64,000 nt of DNA from JANYHH01 sp965249745 (lineage in GTDB: Bacteria > Deinococcota > Deinococci > Deinococcales > JAAFIG01), in contig OZ252252.1 in the NCBI GenBank assembly GCA_965249745.1, positions 3,472,001-3,536,000 on the forward strand. The letters are read 5' to 3'. Below the pieces are notes generated by a model. The model searched no databases. It saw nothing but the letters and a program-made list of their open reading frames with translations, and was not told the origin of the DNA. Made by a program: the position numbers and the translations under genes. Position 1 is the first letter of the stretch. Each line of letters begins with the position of its first letter. This document shows positions 22,600-31,787 of the stretch, in pieces.

Positions 22600-24027
22600 T
22601 TACTTCTGAGCGACTTGCCCAATATTCTGAATCAACCCGACCACCAGATTCGGCAGCACCCCCAGCACCACGACGCCCGCCGCACACAAGGCCATCGCCA
22701 CCCTCGAGTACCCGCTCGAGAGGTCGGGCAAGTGATTGTCCTTATTGCTGAAGAACATCAGCGCCACGGGGCGCAGGTAGTAGTAGAGGCTGATCGCACT
22801 CGTGACGGCCGCCAGGATGACCAGTCCGTAGAAGCCAGCTTGTGCAGCGGCGCTGAAGACAAAGTACTTGCCCATGAAGCCCGCCAGCGGCGGCAGGCCC
22901 GCCAGGGACACCAGGAAGAAGGTCAGCATCGTTGCCAGAAAGGGTTTCCGGTTGCCCAGCCCAGCGAGTGATTCCGTGCCAATCCCATCGTCGCTGGGAC
23001 TGATCGCGTTCAGCACCGAGAACGCGCCCGCATTCATCAACGTGTAAACCGCCAGGTAGTACAGCGCCGCCGGATACGCGTCCTTTGGCGCTGCCAGAAT
23101 CGTCAATCCGATGTACCCCGCGTGGGCCACGCTCGAGTACGCGAGCATTCGCTTCAGATTATTTTGACGCAAGGCCGCGAGATTGCCGATCATCAGTGTC
23201 AGCGCGATCAAGAATTGCGCCGGAGTTTGCCAACCCACCGCGTTCGGCATGGCCTCGGTGAAAATCTTCAGCATTCCCGCGAAGGCGGCCGCTTTGATGC
23301 CAACGCTCATGTACTGCGTGACCGCCATCGGCGCACCGCTGTACACGTCCGGCGTCCACTGGTGGAACGGCGCGAAGGCGACCTTAAAACCGAAGCCAAT
23401 CAACACCATCAGTGCCCCGACCGCCAAAAGCGCCGGGTTCTGTGCGCCGCTCGAGAGGGCGGCGCGGATACCGGTCAGGTCAAAGTGACCGGTCGCGCCG
23501 AAGATCAGTCCGATCCCGAAGATCAGGATGGCACTGGCGAAGCTCCCTAGCAGGAAGTACTTCATGCCCGCTTCCTCGGAGCGGTCGCGCTCCTGGAACC
23601 CCGCCAGCACGTACACCCCGAGGCTCATGATCTCGAAGCCAATCAGCAGCGTAATCAGATCCCTGGCGTGGACCAACAACATTGTGCCGGTGATCGCGTA
23701 GAGCAAGATGGCGTAGAACTCGCCTTGCGGCATTCCGTCGCGCTTGGCGCTGTCCAGGCTCGAGACGATCGCCAGTAAGCCCGCCACCAGCAGCACGATG
23801 CTGAACCCGAGCGCAAAGTTGTCTGCCACGAACGATCCGTTGAACGAACTGAGGTTGCGACCCCAGAGCGCCACGCACCAGACGATGGCGACGACCAAGC
23901 CCATTGCACTGAGACCAGCGATGCCGCGCCGCGTCGTGTAAAACGGCAGCACCGTGGCAAAGACCGCTGTCAACAAGGCTGTTAAGACCGGCAACATCGA
24001 AGCGAAGCTGATATCCGGGAAATTCAT
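22600..24027 (-). CDS. nuoN: NADH-quinone oxidoreductase subunit N
   Basis: Antiporter-like membrane subunit of respiratory complex I, one of three that carry proton channels. 475 aa with about 14 hydrophobic segments. Conserved features include FEIMSLGVYVLAGF (with the key Glu), YFLLGSFASAILIFGIGLIFG, GFGFKVAFAPFHQWTPDVYSGAP (with the functional Lys) and NLKRMLAYSSVAHAGYI. The start overlaps the nuoM stop by 4 nt. It is the last gene of the operon. Confidence 0.97.
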   Translation of the reverse strand: MNFPDISFASMLPVLTALLTAVFATVLPFYTTRRGIAGLSAMGLVVAIVWCVALWGRNLSSFNGSFVADNFALGFSIVLLVAGLLAIVSSLDSAKRDGMPQGEFYAILLYAITGTMLLVHARDLITLLIGFEIMSLGVYVLAGFQERDRSEEAGMKYFLLGSFASAILIFGIGLIFGATGHFDLTGIRAALSSGAQNPALLAVGALMVLIGFGFKVAFAPFHQWTPDVYSGAPMAVTQYMSVGIKAAAFAGMLKIFTEAMPNAVGWQTPAQFLIALTLMIGNLAALRQNNLKRMLAYSSVAHAGYIGLTILAAPKDAYPAALYYLAVYTLMNAGAFSVLNAISPSDDGIGTESLAGLGNRKPFLATMLTFFLVSLAGLPPLAGFMGKYFVFSAAAQAGFYGLVILAAVTSAISLYYYLRPVALMFFSNKDNHLPDLSSGYSRVAMALCAAGVVVLGVLPNLVVGLIQNIGQVAQK

Positions 24028-25535
24028 CGCCTCACCTCGGCGCTGACAACGCTAAAAACGCCGCTCGAGCGCAGGTCGTTGATGCTGATGTCAATCAGCT
24101 TTAGCGCGGGACTCGAGTAGACGCCGAACAGCACGATCACGACGATCACAGGTCCTAACACCAGCCATTCTTTGGGTTGCAGGTCGCGCACGCTCGCCGT
24201 CGCGTGTTCATACCAGGTGCGCTGATAGGCTTGCAGCGCAAAGGCGGCGCTGGCGACCACCGTGGCGACCGCGATGGCGGCTAGCCACGGCTGCGACTGG
24301 TACGCGCCCAGCAGCACGCTGAACTCGCCGACGAAGCCCGCCAATCCGGGCACGCCGATGCTGGCGAACCAGACCGTCAACGCTACGCCCGCGAAGGCGG
24401 GGGCGCTCGCGGCCAGCCCACGAATCCGTCCGACGGTCATAGCCTCATCCAGCACCTTCTCCTTACTTTCATCACTGCCGAGCACCTGAACGAAGCGGCG
24501 CTCGAGCATCCCGACGATCAGAAACAACGCGCTCGAGTAGACGCCTTGGAAGGCCAGCAGGTACATCGCGCCCGCCATGCCGACCGTGTTGAGGCTGAAC
24601 ACGCCGAGCGCCACCAAACCCATGTGCGATAGTCCCGAATACGCCAGGAGCCGCTTGAAGTCCTTTGATGCGAAAGCGATCCAGGCGGCGTAGAGCGCGG
24701 TGAAGGCAGCGATCAGCATCAGCGGGATTTGCAGGTTCACGGCCACCTGCGGGAAGAGTGGAATTGCGAAGGCGAACAAGCCGTACCCACCGACCTTGTA
24801 GAGCGTCCCCATCACATCCGCCACGCCGCTCGGATGGTTCTGCGCGTGGAACTCGGGGAGCCAGTTGTGGAGCGGGAACAGCGGGGTCTTGACCGCGAAG
24901 GCCGCCAGGAACCCGAGGAACAACCAGGTCTGAGTACCGAGCGGAATCGTCTGAACGCCCTTCTGCATGTCGGAGAGCAGAAACGATCCCGCCCCACCGA
25001 GGAGCTTCGTGCCGATAATCGCCGCTAGCATCAGCAAGCCGCTCAGCACCGTGTACAGCGCCATCGTCGTCAAGGCAGAAACTCGAGCGGCGCGACCGTA
25101 CCGTCCCAACATGAACAGGCTGGGAATCAGCGTCGCCTCGAAGAAGACGTAGAACAGAATCAGGTCTCGAGCGGCGAAAATACCAATCAGCCCGGTCGTC
25201 ATGGCAAGGGCCAAGCCGTAGAAACCGCCCATTTTGCCGTCGTCTCGAGTTGTCAGGTAGTACAGGCTGATGGGAACCATGAGCGCCGTCACGAGCGCCA
25301 GCAACAGCGACGCACCCGTGAGTTGCACCGCGTACTTGACGCCGAAGCCCGGCAGCCAATCCGTGATGAACGCCACGCGGCTGTCCGCCAGCCAGAGATA
25401 CAACCCGATCACCAGATTAACCAGTCCCGCCACGACCGAAGCTGGCCCTCGAGACGATCTCGGCAGCAAAAGAATCAGCAGCGCCACCACGAGCGGCAAG
25501 AAGATGAACGTGTTGAGCAGAATCGGATAAATCAC
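24024..25535 (-). CDS. nuoM: NADH-quinone oxidoreductase subunit M
   Basis: Antiporter-like complex I subunit. 503 aa. Family motifs are FYVFFEATLIPSLFMLGRYG (Glu of the proton path), FAVKTPLFPLHNWLPEFHAQ and FKRLLAYSGLSHMGLVALG. It overlaps nuoL (ATGA-type) and nuoN by 4 nt each, so the three large antiporter-like genes are translationally coupled. Confidence 0.97.
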   Translation of the reverse strand: MIYPILLNTFIFLPLVVALLILLLPRSSRGPASVVAGLVNLVIGLYLWLADSRVAFITDWLPGFGVKYAVQLTGASLLLALVTALMVPISLYYLTTRDDGKMGGFYGLALAMTTGLIGIFAARDLILFYVFFEATLIPSLFMLGRYGRAARVSALTTMALYTVLSGLLMLAAIIGTKLLGGAGSFLLSDMQKGVQTIPLGTQTWLFLGFLAAFAVKTPLFPLHNWLPEFHAQNHPSGVADVMGTLYKVGGYGLFAFAIPLFPQVAVNLQIPLMLIAAFTALYAAWIAFASKDFKRLLAYSGLSHMGLVALGVFSLNTVGMAGAMYLLAFQGVYSSALFLIVGMLERRFVQVLGSDESKEKVLDEAMTVGRIRGLAASAPAFAGVALTVWFASIGVPGLAGFVGEFSVLLGAYQSQPWLAAIAVATVVASAAFALQAYQRTWYEHATASVRDLQPKEWLVLGPVIVVIVLFGVYSSPALKLIDISINDLRSSGVFSVVSAEVRR

Positions 25536-27505
25536 AGCGCACCTCGCAGCAGTTGCACGATCAAGTATCCCAGCAAGGCCGCCGTCCCGATCAGCACGCC
25601 AATCCCATACATACGAACGTACCCGGATTGCCAGACGGACAGGCTCGAGCCTGCCTCGCCGACCTGCTCGCCGAGCATCTGAAACCCGGCCCGTAAGCCC
25701 GAATCGTCAGCCGCCTCGAGTCCCTGGCTCAGAAATTTTGCGGGGCTGGCGAGCGCCAGTTCATAGCCCTTATCCAGATAGAGCGCGTTTCTCGAGGCTT
25801 CCCCGAGAGCGGTTGGCATCTCCGCCACGTCCCGCGCACCGTTCTTGCGATAAAAGTACTGGGCGGTCAGAATGCCGGTCACGGCCGCGATCACGCTGAC
25901 CGCGATCAAGCCCCACTCCAACAGCGGCGAGATTGTCGTGAACCCCGAGGCGTTCGGGCTGATTTTCTCCAAAAATGGTTCTAACAGATTCGCGTTTTTC
26001 CCGAGCACACCCGGCAAGCCGATGTAGCCCGCCAGCACGCTGAAAATTGCCAGGACAACTAGCGGTGTCGTCATCAGGCTGTTGGATTCGTGCGGGTGCG
26101 CGTCGCCGCGATACTCGCCCTGGAAGACCAGCAAGTACCAGCGCCACATGTAGCCCGCCGTCAGCCCCGCGACCAGAATCCCAGTACCCCACAGCAGATA
26201 CCCGCCAGCTTCACCGCCCGCGAACGGGGAACGGAAGGCGCTCTCTAAAATTGCGTCCTTGCTGAAGAAGCCAGACAGGAACGGGATGCCCGCAATCGCC
26301 AGCGTCCCGATCAAACTGACCGCGTGGGTGATTGGCATTTTCTTGGCCAGCCCGCCCATCTTGCGAACGTCCTGCTCGTTGTCCACGGCGTGAATCACGC
26401 TGCCCGCGCTCAGGAACAGTAGCGCCTTGAAAAACGCGTGCGTCAAGACGTGGAAAATCCCCGCCCAGTACGCACCGCTGCCAACCGCGATGAACATGTA
26501 TCCAAGCTGTGAGATTGTGGAGTACGCCAGAATCTTCTTGATGTCCGTCTGCGCCAAGGCTGATAACGCGCCGTAGACGGCCGTCATCGCGCCGATCCAC
26601 GCGACCCAGCTCGAGGCTCCGGGGGCATTGCTGAACAGTTCCGACAGCCGCGCGATCAAGTACACGCCCGCCGTGACCATCGTCGCGGCGTGGATCAGCG
26701 CCGAGACCGGTGTCGGGCCCGCCATCGCGTCCGGGAGCCAAGTGCTGAGCGGCAACTGAGCGCTCTTGCCCGCCGCGCCGAGCATCAGGAACACGCACGC
26801 CAGCTCCAACGCGGGCGTCCCCGCCGCGACTCGAGCCGTGGAGACCTGCCCCGCGAGGGGAACGGTCACGCTCGAGAAGGTTGAGAGGATGTCGTGGATG
26901 TTGAGCGTGCCGAAGGTTTTGAACAATAGGAACATCCCGAGCATGAAAAAGGCGTCACCGATGCGGTTCACCACGAAGGCTTTCCGGGCCGCGTTGGAAT
27001 TATTGAAATCCGTGTACCAGAAACCGATCAGCAGGAACGAGGCGACGCCGACCCCCTCCCAGCCTATGAACAAGACTGGCAGGCTGTCGCCCAGCACCAG
27101 CACCAGCATCATGCCGACGAAGAAGTTCAGATACGCGAAGAAGCGACTGAAGCCCTGGTCGCCGTGCATGTACCCGATGGCGAACAGGTGAATCAGTGCC
27201 CCGACGCCCGTGATAATCAGGGTCATCAGGCTCGAGAGGGGGTTCAGTTCAAAGCCCAGCGCCAGATTGCGCCCGCCACCGCCGATGTACGGCAGGAAAT
27301 CCCACAAGGGTTGCGCGATGCGATTTGCCTGTTCTGTCGCGCCGCGCATGGCGATAAAGCCGAAGATCGCTAGGAAGAACGAAACCACGACTGTCAGGGT
27401 CGCCAGATAACCCGGCACGGGTTCCGGTAGGCGCTTCCCGAACGCAATCAGAAACAACCAGCCCAAGAGCGGGAACAGCGGCATCAAATAAAAATAGTTT
27501 TCCAT
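25532..27505 (-). CDS. nuoL: NADH-quinone oxidoreductase subunit L
   Basis: Largest antiporter-like complex I subunit. 657 aa from the ATG at 27505, which has GGGGATGA upstream. The frame is open for 14 more codons, but those are not family-like. Motifs: FFVGMMLVLVLGDSLPVLFIGWEGVGVASFLLIGFW in sections, AGKSAQLPLSTWLPDAMAGPTPVSALIHAATMV, and IKKILAYSTISQLGYM. The long C-terminal part includes the amphipathic lateral helix region and a last membrane helix. Confidence 0.96.
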   Translation of the reverse strand: MENYFYLMPLFPLLGWLFLIAFGKRLPEPVPGYLATLTVVVSFFLAIFGFIAMRGATEQANRIAQPLWDFLPYIGGGGRNLALGFELNPLSSLMTLIITGVGALIHLFAIGYMHGDQGFSRFFAYLNFFVGMMLVLVLGDSLPVLFIGWEGVGVASFLLIGFWYTDFNNSNAARKAFVVNRIGDAFFMLGMFLLFKTFGTLNIHDILSTFSSVTVPLAGQVSTARVAAGTPALELACVFLMLGAAGKSAQLPLSTWLPDAMAGPTPVSALIHAATMVTAGVYLIARLSELFSNAPGASSWVAWIGAMTAVYGALSALAQTDIKKILAYSTISQLGYMFIAVGSGAYWAGIFHVLTHAFFKALLFLSAGSVIHAVDNEQDVRKMGGLAKKMPITHAVSLIGTLAIAGIPFLSGFFSKDAILESAFRSPFAGGEAGGYLLWGTGILVAGLTAGYMWRWYLLVFQGEYRGDAHPHESNSLMTTPLVVLAIFSVLAGYIGLPGVLGKNANLLEPFLEKISPNASGFTTISPLLEWGLIAVSVIAAVTGILTAQYFYRKNGARDVAEMPTALGEASRNALYLDKGYELALASPAKFLSQGLEAADDSGLRAGFQMLGEQVGEAGSSLSVWQSGYVRMYGIGVLIGTAALLGYLIVQLLRGAL

Positions 27506-27617
27506 CAGGTCATCCCCGCCTCGAGCCGAATTGTTGATCTTGCCCATCTACCCGTTGTAACAACGAGGCTCGCCTCGCCTGTCAACCCACCCGTATCACC
27601 CGTTCCTCGAGTCATCG

Positions 27618-27920
27618 TCATCCCTTTAGGCTCGAGAGGGCATCCACGTTGGTGGAAGCGCGTTTACGGAAGATCGCCACGATGATGCCCAGCCCAATCG
27701 CCACCTCGGCGGCCGCCAACGTCAGGATGATGAACACGGCGGTTTGCGCCTGCAAATCCCCGTACGCCCTAGCGAACGCGACGAGCACCAGATTCGCGGC
27801 GTTCAACATCAGCTCCACGCACAGGAACATCTGAATCGCGCTGCGCCGCGTCAAAAACCCGACCGCCCCGATGCTGAACAGAACGCCCGCCAGCGCAACG
27901 TAATACGGTGTTGGAACCAT
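27618..27920 (-). CDS. nuoK: NADH-quinone oxidoreductase subunit K
   Basis: Small complex I membrane subunit with three helices, 100 aa. It contains GAVGFLTRRSAIQMFLCVELMLNAANLVLV with the conserved Glu, and VFIILTLAAAEVAIGLGI with the second conserved Glu. ATG at 27920 overlaps the nuoJ stop (TGATG). A TTG one codon earlier is less likely. Confidence 0.96.
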   Translation of the reverse strand: MVPTPYYVALAGVLFSIGAVGFLTRRSAIQMFLCVELMLNAANLVLVAFARAYGDLQAQTAVFIILTLAAAEVAIGLGIIVAIFRKRASTNVDALSSLKG

Positions 27921-28507
27921 CAAGCCCTCACCCCTCGTCCGTCTACGACCTTCGTTTCCTCGTGGACGCTGGTCGCTAGCTCAGCCGTGGATTCTAGTAC
28001 TCGAGACTCCGGCGCGTCGCGCCGCACGAGTGCCACCGCGCCGACGACCGCAATCAGCAGCAGGATACTGACCGCCTCGAAGGGCAATAGGAAGCGCGTG
28101 AATAGCGTCTCACCAATGGGGCCCGGCGCACCACTCCCGAGCGCCTTAACCGCCTCCTCTAAGGGCTTTGGAGTCTTGAACTGAAACGCGGCGTACGCCA
28201 GCACGCCCGCGATCACCAACCCACCGACGACCGCGAAGCTCCCGACCCACGGCAGCGGGTCAACACTTTTCTCCGCTAGCGCCGCGTTCAACAACATGAT
28301 GACGAACAGGAACAAGACCATGATTGCCCCGGCGTACACGATCACCTGGACGCTCGCCAGGAATTGCGCCTCGAGCGTCACGTAGATGCAGGCGACCGTC
28401 AGCAGCGTCCCCACGAGCGACAGCGCACTATAAATTCCGTTCTTGAACAGCACCGTCCCCAGAGCGCCAACGACCGCGAGAATGGCGAGCAGCGCGAACA
28501 CGATCAT
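27920..28507 (-). CDS. nuoJ: NADH-quinone oxidoreductase subunit J
   Basis: Complex I membrane subunit with five helices, 195 aa. Typical stretches are GTVLFKNGIYSALSLVGTLL and VQVIVYAGAIMVLFLFVIML (the pi-bulge helix). After the fifth helix there is a polar tail of about 30 residues. The start overlaps nuoI by 4 nt and the stop overlaps nuoK. Confidence 0.95.
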   Translation of the reverse strand: MIVFALLAILAVVGALGTVLFKNGIYSALSLVGTLLTVACIYVTLEAQFLASVQVIVYAGAIMVLFLFVIMLLNAALAEKSVDPLPWVGSFAVVGGLVIAGVLAYAAFQFKTPKPLEEAVKALGSGAPGPIGETLFTRFLLPFEAVSILLLIAVVGAVALVRRDAPESRVLESTAELATSVHEETKVVDGRGVRA

Positions 28508-29181
28508 CGCTTGCCCTCCTTGTGCGCGGGGAGCGGAGCCAACCCTTCTCTCGAGGGGCTGCTGCGTCCCACGCTATCCTGTGCGTCGCGCTCCAGAGGC
28601 TTCACGCCGACCCCACTGGCAGGCATAGTATTCACGCGGCTCGAGGGGGTCTTCAGGGCGCTCAGGGCTTCCTCCACCTCGCGGCGCGGCGTGATCGTGT
28701 AGCCAACCTTGACGGGCTTGTTCTTGGCGCTCGCCTCGCGGCGCTGCGGTTTCGTTCCCTCCACGCCGACCATCATGTCTTCCTTGCCGTACACAAAATC
28801 GCGGTACTTGTAATCCGCCATCTCGAAATCCGTCCCCAGGATGATCGCCCCGGTCGGGCAGGCTTCCTCGCACATGCCGCAGAAGATGCAGCGCAGCATG
28901 TTGATCTCGTAGACGCTGGCATAGCGCTCGCCCGCCGAAACGGTCTTGTCCGGCGAGTTCTCCGCCGCCTCGACGTAAATCGCGTACGCCGGGCAAGCCG
29001 CCGCGCACAAGGAACAGCCAATGCACTTCTCCAAGCCATTGGCGTGCTTCGTCAAGATGTGCCGCCCACGAAAACGAGGCTGCAACCGCGCCGGTTGCTC
29101 CGGGTACGAAACGGTCACAGGCTTGCTGAAAAGCTTCCCCAGCGTCACGCCCATGCCTTTAGCAATCTCGAGAACTCCCAT
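28504..29181 (-). CDS. nuoI: NADH-quinone oxidoreductase subunit I (two 4Fe-4S clusters)
   Basis: Electron-transfer subunit of complex I holding clusters N6a and N6b. 225 aa. The motifs CIGCSLCAAACPAYAI and CIFCGMCEEACPTGAI give all eight cysteine ligands. The last 60 or so residues (from about 165) are a low-complexity Ser/Pro/Lys extension, making the protein longer than the roughly 180 aa of Thermus Nqo9. The ATG overlaps the stop of the inserted 111-aa gene (TGATG), so translation remains coupled across the insertion. Confidence 0.96.
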   Translation of the reverse strand: MGVLEIAKGMGVTLGKLFSKPVTVSYPEQPARLQPRFRGRHILTKHANGLEKCIGCSLCAAACPAYAIYVEAAENSPDKTVSAGERYASVYEINMLRCIFCGMCEEACPTGAIILGTDFEMADYKYRDFVYGKEDMMVGVEGTKPQRREASAKNKPVKVGYTITPRREVEEALSALKTPSSRVNTMPASGVGVKPLERDAQDSVGRSSPSREGLAPLPAHKEGKR

Positions 29182-29516
29182 CAGTTGCCTCCGATGAATG
29201 ACTTACTGAAAAAAATAATTAATAGGAAAAGCAAAATTACCACGGTGACAGTCCATCTTGATATAATTCGAGCTTTTTCTTGCGACAAAACGCGCAGAAG
29301 ATATTGATCTATCGAAACCCACGCCGCCCAAATAGCAAGCATGGGAATGTAGCGAAAATTATGATAAATATCTTTATCGATAAAACTTTGAAGCAAAAAG
29401 AGCGATGATATTCCAATAAAGAAAATGCAGATGCTTAGGAAAACACGCCAAAGAATTGCCTGAATAGAAAGACCTACGGTAGAAGGCGAGAAAGATCTTC
29501 TAAAATTTCTCAGCAC
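29181..29516 (-). CDS. 111-aa membrane protein inserted between nuoH and nuoI
   Basis: Three hydrophobic segments (about residues 18-44, 57-70, 88-107) with a basic N-terminus (MLRNFRRSFSPS). I do not recognise a family, and it is not a known complex I subunit. It is clearly more AT-rich than the nuo genes around it and has no CTCGAG site inside. It starts with GTG directly after the nuoH TGA and ends in a TGATG overlap with nuoI, so it is fully embedded in the operon. It is probably an acquired accessory gene. Confidence 0.6.
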   Translation of the reverse strand: MLRNFRRSFSPSTVGLSIQAILWRVFLSICIFFIGISSLFLLQSFIDKDIYHNFRYIPMLAIWAAWVSIDQYLLRVLSQEKARIISRWTVTVVILLFLLIIFFSKSFIGGN

Positions 29517-30671
29517 TCAATCCCCTCCCACGGCTCGAGCTGGAGCTTTGGCGGGTCTCGAGTCTTTCGTGCTGCTGTTCAACCCCAGGATGACGATGAC
29601 AACGCCCAGTTCGATCACGCCGAGAATCCAGAGTGGCGCGTCTGATGCGAAGCCTTTGAAAGCCGCGACGCCCAGCGTGTTCAGCAGGGCCACGGGGAAC
29701 AGGAACTTCCAGCCGAACTGCATCAGCTTGTCGTACCTCATGCGCGGCAGCGTGGCGCGCACCCAGATGAAGATGAATAGGAAGAACGCGATCTTCAGGA
29801 AGAACCACAGGAACGGCCAGCTCGAGATGCCGGGGATAATCGCGTCCAGCCATTGCGGGCCACGATAGCCACCGAAGAACAACGTGGAGATCAGCGCGGA
29901 GGCGGTAATCATGTGGACGTACTCTGCCATCTGGAACAACGCCCATTTGATGCTGCTGTACTCCGTCAAATACCCTGCGACCAATTCCTGTTCAGCTTCT
30001 GGCAAATCGAACGGCGTGCGGTTCGTCTCCGCGAAACTCGAGACGAGGAATGTCATGAAACCCACGGCTTGAAACAGAATCATCCAGCCGTTGTTCGCCT
30101 GCCATTTGACGATCTCGTTCAGGTTCATATTGACGTAAGGGCCATCTTTGGTGTTCACCAGGATCAGCAAACCCAGCACGCTCAGCCCCATACCCAACTC
30201 GTAACTGATGATCTGAGCGCTCGAGCGTAAACCGCCCAGCAGCGGGTACTTGCTGCCCGAAGCCCAGCCCGCCAGGAAGATACCGTAGACCGCGAGGCTC
30301 GAGGCGGCGAAGATGAACAGCAGTCCAATGTCCAGGTTGAAGACCCACGGGTTCGCGCCGAAGAAACTTCTCTCTGGTCCGGCGGGCAGCGCTCCGAAGA
30401 CCAAGAGCGCCATCGTGATCGCCAATCCCGGCGCGAGGATGAAAACGAATTTATCGGCGATCGTGATGCGGATGTCTTCCTTGAAGACGCTCTTGATCGC
30501 GTCTGCCACGGGTTGCAGTAGACCCATTGGACCAACGCGGTTGGGACCGTAGCGAATTTGAAAACGGGCCAGCAGGCGGCGCTCAATGAGTGTCATATAC
30601 GCGAAGGTCGTCAGCAGCCCTAAGACGACCAGGACGGCTTTCAGGAGGGTAATCAGAAGCTCGAGAATCAT
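29517..30671 (-). CDS. nuoH: NADH-quinone oxidoreductase subunit H
   Basis: Complex I membrane subunit that forms part of the quinone chamber. 384 aa with about eight helices. Motifs: TLIERRLLARFQIRYGPNRVGPMGLLQPVADAIKS (in sections), GWASGSKYPLLGGLRSSAQIISYELG, FAETNRTPFDLPEAEQELVAGY and EYSSIKWALFQMAEY. Its first codons (MILELLIT) are duplicated in the chimeric remnant at 31310-31414. Confidence 0.97.
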   Translation of the reverse strand: MILELLITLLKAVLVVLGLLTTFAYMTLIERRLLARFQIRYGPNRVGPMGLLQPVADAIKSVFKEDIRITIADKFVFILAPGLAITMALLVFGALPAGPERSFFGANPWVFNLDIGLLFIFAASSLAVYGIFLAGWASGSKYPLLGGLRSSAQIISYELGMGLSVLGLLILVNTKDGPYVNMNLNEIVKWQANNGWMILFQAVGFMTFLVSSFAETNRTPFDLPEAEQELVAGYLTEYSSIKWALFQMAEYVHMITASALISTLFFGGYRGPQWLDAIIPGISSWPFLWFFLKIAFFLFIFIWVRATLPRMRYDKLMQFGWKFLFPVALLNTLGVAAFKGFASDAPLWILGVIELGVVIVILGLNSSTKDSRPAKAPARAVGGD

Positions 30672-30701
30672 GCTTATTCCAACCCTTTCTTGATCGAAAA
30701 C

Positions 30702-31310
30702 TTATTGCACACGAGGCGATCCCAACTGAAGCAACGCCGTCCCGAGTGATTCTCGAGTGACTGGATAGGTCTCATCACCTTGGCCTCGGTTTAAGACAAC
30801 GTTGAACCCTGCACTGCGGTTCATAACATCAAGGTCCGAACCTTTGATGTTCCGAAAACCAAAACTTGATTCTCCAGTTTTGGCATCTGGAGTATTGGCA
30901 TTAATAGAACCCAGAACAACTTTATTTTCATCGAAGAAATCCACGCGCAACTTAACTTCGTTCGATTTTATTTGAGCCTGCTCGAACACAATGAAAGAAT
31001 AAACTTCTGGAACACCCAGTCCTGGCGGTAAGCCGCCACCCAATCCGAATATGGAACAGAGCGTGTAGGTGCCACCAAGAGATGAATAAAAACCCATTTT
31101 TGCGTTAGGCACGTTTAGATTAGCGACTCCAGAAACAAGATTAGAGAAGTTGTTGTTGGCCGCATTCGAAAGGGCGCGATTACAAGCAGCATTTCTTTCG
31201 GAGGCATCTGGAGCGAAAGCAATACGAACCCAGTTTTTGGAACTGAGCAGCGTCGGAACACAACTCGAGAAAACAAAAGCCAGCAGTACAACCCCGAGAA
31301 CCTTACGCAT
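30702..31310 (-). CDS. Lipoprotein inserted between nuoG and nuoH
   Basis: 202 aa. The signal peptide with lipobox FSSC (Cys17) marks a lipoprotein. The mature part has two further cysteines and no recognised domain; strands such as VYSFIVFEQAQIKSNEVKLRVDFFD in short pieces suggest a beta-rich fold. The ATG overlaps the stop of the chimeric nuoH/nuoG remnant (TGATG) exactly as hicB overlaps the end of nuoG. It is not a complex I subunit. Acquisition at a duplicated nuoG-nuoH junction is inferred. Confidence 0.65.
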   Translation of the reverse strand: MRKVLGVVLLAFVFSSCVPTLLSSKNWVRIAFAPDASERNAACNRALSNAANNNFSNLVSGVANLNVPNAKMGFYSSLGGTYTLCSIFGLGGGLPPGLGVPEVYSFIVFEQAQIKSNEVKLRVDFFDENKVVLGSINANTPDAKTGESSFGFRNIKGSDLDVMNRSAGFNVVLNRGQGDETYPVTRESLGTALLQLGSPRVQ

Positions 31311-31414
31311 CAATCATCGCTCCCTGCCATGACCGCCACTCCAACGATCAAGCTTTCACTCAAGGCTTCAGGAGGAGTAGATAAAGCTTTTGTAATCAGA
31401 ATCTCGAGAATCAT
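31310..31414 (-). pseudogene. Chimeric remnant: nuoH start fused to nuoG end
   Basis: A 34-codon ORF begins MILEILIT, like nuoH (MILELLIT), and ends VAVMAGSDD-stop, like nuoG (VAVMAGGDD-stop). At the DNA level about 25 bases around the ATG match the nuoH start with one mismatch, and about 39 bases at the 3' end match the nuoG end with three mismatches. The middle is unrelated. It lies 2 nt after hicA and overlaps the lipoprotein start. It shows that the nuoG-nuoH junction was duplicated around inserted genes. Confidence 0.8.
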
Positions 31415-31416
31415 GC

Positions 31417-31605
31417 CTAACCTTTCTGTGCTATTCCCAGGTCCCGGAGAATGATTCTGACCAGTGAATCCTTGATTTCCGAATGGCGCGGAACGGCTTG
31501 CCGTAAACCATTCGCCGGGTTGATGTACAGGTCGTGTTTCTTGCCGTGCCTCAGCAAAGTGCAACCGTTGGACTCGAGGAATTGAATCAGGGTAAATCGC
31601 TTCAA
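31417..31605 (-). CDS. hicA: HicA-family mRNA interferase toxin
   Basis: 62 aa, the usual HicA size. Pattern: LIQFLESNGCTLLRHGKKHDLYINP, then VPRHSEIKDSLVRIILRDLGI, matching the HicA double-stranded-RNA-binding-like fold with its His-containing turn. HicA toxins cleave mRNA when free of antitoxin. The start is TTG, overlapping the hicB stop by 4 nt. It is located inside the nuo operon between nuoG and nuoH, so its expression is tied to respiration genes. Confidence 0.8.
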   Translation of the reverse strand: MKRFTLIQFLESNGCTLLRHGKKHDLYINPANGLRQAVPRHSEIKDSLVRIILRDLGIAQKG

Positions 31606-31787
31606 ATCACAACTTCTTTAACGTGATAATTTTCAGGGACATCCTCGAAATACATCAATTCAAATGCATCCTTGATGTTCTCCTCGAGTTCCTCCAGGGT
31701 TTCGCCTTGCGTGGCCACGTTTGGATAGTCCAGTAACCGTCCGACGAACATATCCTCGTCTTGCCAGTAGACCATTTTCAGGCTCAT
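31602..31787 (-). CDS. hicB: HicB-family antitoxin, short form
   Basis: 61 aa with the HicB-like core MVYWQDEDMFVGRLLDYPNVATQGETLEELEENIKDAFEL in sections. This is the partial RNase-H-like fold that covers HicA. The C-terminal DNA-binding domain of longer HicB proteins is absent, so autoregulation is unlikely; transcription probably comes from the nuo promoter. ATG at 31787 overlaps the nuoG stop (TGATG). Confidence 0.8.
   Translation of the reverse strand: MSLKMVYWQDEDMFVGRLLDYPNVATQGETLEELEENIKDAFELMYFEDVPENYHVKEVVI

Noticed and set aside
31310..31564. 84-aa ORF starting upstream of the chimeric remnant
   Set aside because: Its first 50 codons are hicA read out of frame; only the 34-codon part shows nuoH/nuoG similarity.
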